This document shows, one piece after another, positions 21,856-24,059 of a DNA stretch of 24,059 nt. A program made the position numbers and the translations under genes. Positions within the stretch are counted from its first letter, which is position 1. Every line of letters starts with the position of its first letter. The stretch is from positions 1 to 24,059 of the forward strand of contig JAQTYS010000011.1 in assembly GCA_028688175.1 (NCBI GenBank), read 5' to 3'. The notes beneath the pieces were generated by a model. It was not told where the DNA came from, ran no database searches, and saw only the letters and a list, made by a program, of their open reading frames with translations. This DNA is from Methanothrix sp. Lineage in GTDB: Archaea; Halobacteriota; Methanosarcinia; Methanotrichales; Methanotrichaceae.

Positions 21856-22604
21856 TTATCCCTCTCGATCCTGGTTCCCACATATTCGCCTTTTAAGGCC
21901 CGGGTAATATTTCCTTTTATGCCAGCATTAAATATCATGGATTCTATACCCAAATCAGCCAGATCCAAGAGTTCCAGCAGCTTTCCTCTCATTCCCCCGG
22001 TAACATCCACTCCTTCGCTGCCTCCAATGGCGCTTTCTACCCGCGAAAGCTCTTTTCTTGTAATCCTGGAGAGAGGTCTGCCGGAAAAGAGGACCCCATC
22101 AACATTGCTTCCTATGGCAACTACATCGGCTTGCAGAGATTTGGCGATATAGGCGACCAATTGATCGCCGGATACTATTGCCGCCTTTCCGGTGGCGTCC
22201 ATTGCCACGTCACCATGTAGCACCGGCATGATGCCGTTCTTTAGCATCTCTTCTATGGGATCCATAAAAAAGCTGTCTATTCTGCCGCCCCGAAGGTGAA
22301 GGCAAGAGAGAGGATGAACCGGCAGGCAGTCGACTCCTGCGTGGCTGAGTGCCAGAACGACCATCTCGCAGAGCCGGGCCACGCAGCTATGAGTTACTCT
22401 CAATCCCTGCCGATTAAAAACATGGGGCAGACCATATTTTTTTGCAGGAATGTGTCCAAAAGAGCCTGCTCCGTGCACGAGCACTACATCATCTGGATGG
22501 ATGGCGATCTCTTTTGCCACGCGCGTGATCTCCTCCTCTCGCGGCGCGAACTCACGGCTCTTGTCGGTCAAAATGCTTCCCCCGATCTTAAGAACACGGA
22601 TCAT
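21852..22604 (-). CDS. ipk: Isopentenyl phosphate kinase
   Basis: This 250-aa amino-acid-kinase-fold enzyme phosphorylates isopentenyl phosphate to IPP with ATP, the last step of the archaeal mevalonate route. The N-terminus is VLKIGGSILTDKSREF. The key segment is VHGAGSFGHIPAKKYGL, whose His after GSFG marks IPK within the family. Further segments are PVLHGDVAMDATGKAAIVSG (nucleotide and substrate site), VVAIGSNVDGVLF and VDVTGGMRGKLLELLDL. The length matches known IPKs. ATG at 22604 overlaps the mevalonate kinase stop by four bases. Its presence implies decarboxylation happens before the second phosphorylation, so this organism uses an archaeal variant of the mevalonate pathway. Confidence 0.95.
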   Translation of the reverse strand: MIRVLKIGGSILTDKSREFAPREEEITRVAKEIAIHPDDVVLVHGAGSFGHIPAKKYGLPHVFNRQGLRVTHSCVARLCEMVVLALSHAGVDCLPVHPLSCLHLRGGRIDSFFMDPIEEMLKNGIMPVLHGDVAMDATGKAAIVSGDQLVAYIAKSLQADVVAIGSNVDGVLFSGRPLSRITRKELSRVESAIGGSEGVDVTGGMRGKLLELLDLADLGIESMIFNAGIKGNITRALKGEYVGTRIERDK

Positions 22605-23557
22605 AAGTCGCCCTCCAGTCGCACACCCTCACAGCCCGTCTGAACCTTAAATGGAATACCTCTCGCCTGTCTCAAAGACACCATGAGGGGCTCAATACCA
22701 TCGGCTCCGGGTAGGGCAATCATGCAGCCTCCGCCTCCGGCTCCGGTGAGTTTGGCGCCCAGCGCCCCACCAGCACCTCTCGCCGCATAAACCAGTTCCT
22801 CCAGCTCTCTGGAGCTGACGCCTATTGACGCCAGCAGGCCGTGGTTGATGTTCATGAGCTGGCCCAGCTCTGCTATATTTTGTTCTTTGATGAGTGGGAC
22901 GGCCTTCTCCGAAAGGGCTCCAATGGCTCGAAATATGGGATCGACCAGGTCAGAGTGGCGTTTTTTCAGTTCCTGCACCTTCTTGACCTCCGACTTTGTA
23001 TCATGAGGTAATTTTGTGTATCCTACTACCATTTTCATCGGAGGAAGCTCAAGTGGCCGAATATCCTGAGAAATCTGCAAGTAGCCCCCGTAGGTTGCCA
23101 ATGCGGTGTCCACGGGACTGCCCAGCCCCTGTTGAACCTTCTTTTCCAGTCGGTAGGAGATTTCTGCGATCTCCCTTAGGGATAGACATTGGCCCTGGTG
23201 ACGGCTTACGGCGGCAACTGTTGCCACCACGATCGAGGCCGATGATCCCAATCCGGCAGCAGCCGGCAGCCTCGATTCAATGCAGACCTGCATATCTCTG
23301 ACATCGAACTCTTTTAACACAGCGGATATATATCTGGTAGCATATGCCGCCTGGGCGCAGGTAAGCCGACCGGTTGTCAGATCAAAGGAGAATCCCTGCA
23401 GCATAAGATCCTCAGTCTTTATCAGAACGCTGCCTGGCAGGTCTCGCACACTGATCTTTGCTCGCAGATCAATGGCACCACCAAGAGCTGTAGCTCCAGA
23501 AACAACGGCATGCTCTCCGAAAAGAATTATCTTGCCGGGAGCCGAAGCCGTAGTCAA
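22601..23557 (-). CDS. mvk: Mevalonate kinase
   Basis: This 318-aa GHMP-family kinase phosphorylates mevalonate at position 5. The three GHMP motifs are visible: SAPGKIILFGEHAVVSGATA at the N-terminus, the ATP-binding LPAAAGLGSSASIVVATVA with GLGSSAS, and the C-terminal GAKLTGAGGGGCMIALPG. SPVDTALATYGG contains the catalytic Asp region. Length is typical of the compact archaeal enzyme. The start is a TTG at 23557, placed a few bases after a strong GAGGAGG that sits on the upstream gene's TGA stop (23570), so translation is probably coupled to the MEMO gene. No in-frame ATG precedes the conserved PGK segment. Confidence 0.95.
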   Translation of the reverse strand: MTTASAPGKIILFGEHAVVSGATALGGAIDLRAKISVRDLPGSVLIKTEDLMLQGFSFDLTTGRLTCAQAAYATRYISAVLKEFDVRDMQVCIESRLPAAAGLGSSASIVVATVAAVSRHQGQCLSLREIAEISYRLEKKVQQGLGSPVDTALATYGGYLQISQDIRPLELPPMKMVVGYTKLPHDTKSEVKKVQELKKRHSDLVDPIFRAIGALSEKAVPLIKEQNIAELGQLMNINHGLLASIGVSSRELEELVYAARGAGGALGAKLTGAGGGGCMIALPGADGIEPLMVSLRQARGIPFKVQTGCEGVRLEGDL

Positions 23558-23569
23558 TAAAGGGCCTCC

Positions 23570-24059
23570 TCAGGAAAAAGCAATTGCCGCGTACCCAACT
23601 ACCTGACTGTAGTCGCCGCTCACGTCTCCACTGGTGGCATAGGCAAGCAGCTGACCGGTTTTAGCACCCAGTATAGAGGTGGCTGTAATGGTTGCTGCTA
23701 TCGGCCCATAGCCGCACGCGGTGGCATCGTAGCGATATACTCTATCGTAAAGCTCTGAAACATCCATATTCAAAATGGCTTCCAGTAGCTTTGCGTCCAC
23801 CTTTCGGGCCGTCTCTTGGGGCTCATAATGAGTGAAGTCACTACTGGCAATCACTATGCAGCTACGGTTGAGCTTTTGAACGGCCCGCGAGAGTGCTTGC
23901 CCGACTTCGAGCGCTGTTTGTTCATCTTGCAGACCCATACAGATGGGAAGTATCTTGAATCCTTGAAATCGCTTCTGAAGAAAAGGGATCTGGACCTCTA
24001 TAGAGTGCTCATGCCGATGAGCCGTCTCATCATAATCGATAATGCTGCCTGCAAGCAGA
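23570..24059 (-). CDS. MEMO-family protein (AmmeMemoRadiSam system B type), C-terminal part
   Basis: The frame enters from the right edge and ends at 23570, giving about 163 residues. The landmark segments are HRHEHSIEVQIPFLQKRFQG, the conserved His-rich motif, and VIASSDFTHYEPQETARKVD, the second histidine motif; ACGYGPIAATITATSILG follows. These define the MEMO1/extradiol-dioxygenase-like fold (COG1355), whose archaeal function is unsettled; the histidines and a later Cys form a presumed metal site. The Cys in the ACGYGP motif is present. In archaea it often sits beside mevalonate kinase, as here, with only 12 nt between stop and next start. The N-terminal half lies outside the window. Confidence 0.88.
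   Translation of the reverse strand, partial: LLAGSIIDYDETAHRHEHSIEVQIPFLQKRFQGFKILPICMGLQDEQTALEVGQALSRAVQKLNRSCIVIASSDFTHYEPQETARKVDAKLLEAILNMDVSELYDRVYRYDATACGYGPIAATITATSILGAKTGQLLAYATSGDVSGDYSQVVGYAAIAFS

Noticed and set aside
1..24059. tRNA and rRNA genes
   Set aside because: No cloverleaf-like or rRNA-like segment was recognised on either strand by eye; a tRNAscan run would settle it.

Overview
The window looks like chromosomal DNA of a methanogenic archaeon, probably of the Methanosarcinales/Methanotrichales (Methanothrix-like) group. The evidence is an archaeal isoprenoid-lipid operon (short mevalonate kinase, isopentenyl phosphate kinase, type 2 IPP isomerase, GGPP-type synthase, with an archaeal RNase J inside it), TTTATATA-type TATA boxes about 25 nt before start codons, and insertion sequences of types common in these genomes. 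The genus is an inference.

Layout, left to right. (1) 1-2830: the start of an exported protein that runs off the left edge, a small zinc-ribbon-like protein, and a 618-aa secreted protein with an 18-residue tandem repeat. (2) 2831-5600: gene-poor ground with two small helical proteins, a possible structured RNA, a phage-structural-protein relic and other broken pieces. (3) 5642-16155: an accessory island, mostly visibly AT-rich. It holds a nucleotidyltransferase-like gene (minus), a frameshifted ABC exporter (minus, GC-rich), a family B DNA polymerase tail, a 794-aa fusion of nucleotidyltransferase + PqqD-like RRE + radical SAM + SPASM (plus), an HPr-kinase-like gene (minus), a 43-codon peptide gene directly in front of that kinase, two tandem IS481-like elements with a third IS remnant, and a class I methyltransferase. 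(4) 16275-18425: a graveyard of broken GC-rich genes (unknown, aldehyde dehydrogenase, TPR protein). (5) 18426-24059: the housekeeping operon, read leftward as MEMO-family protein > mevalonate kinase > IPK > IPP isomerase > RNase J > prenyl diphosphate synthase, with four-base ATGA overlaps at three junctions.

The main discovery candidate is region 3. The RRE, radical SAM/SPASM enzyme, HPr-kinase-like protein, two nucleotidyltransferase-like modules, exporter and short peptide fit an archaeal ribosomally made, post-translationally modified peptide (RiPP) system. The kinase and nucleotidyltransferase partners are known from paeninodin-type lasso peptide clusters, but no lasso cyclase or lasso protease is present; a radical SAM enzyme takes that place. 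The peptide at 12994-13125 was found by reading the minus strand upstream of the kinase. It has a W-x-P...IVELDI leader-like segment and a Ser/Tyr-rich, Cys-free tail.

The island also shows decay and rearrangement: the exporter is split between Walker A and the signature motif, IS copies sit 53 bp upstream of the peptide start, and IS copy 1 is dead. The system may be degenerating in this genome, or the exporter break may be a sequencing error.
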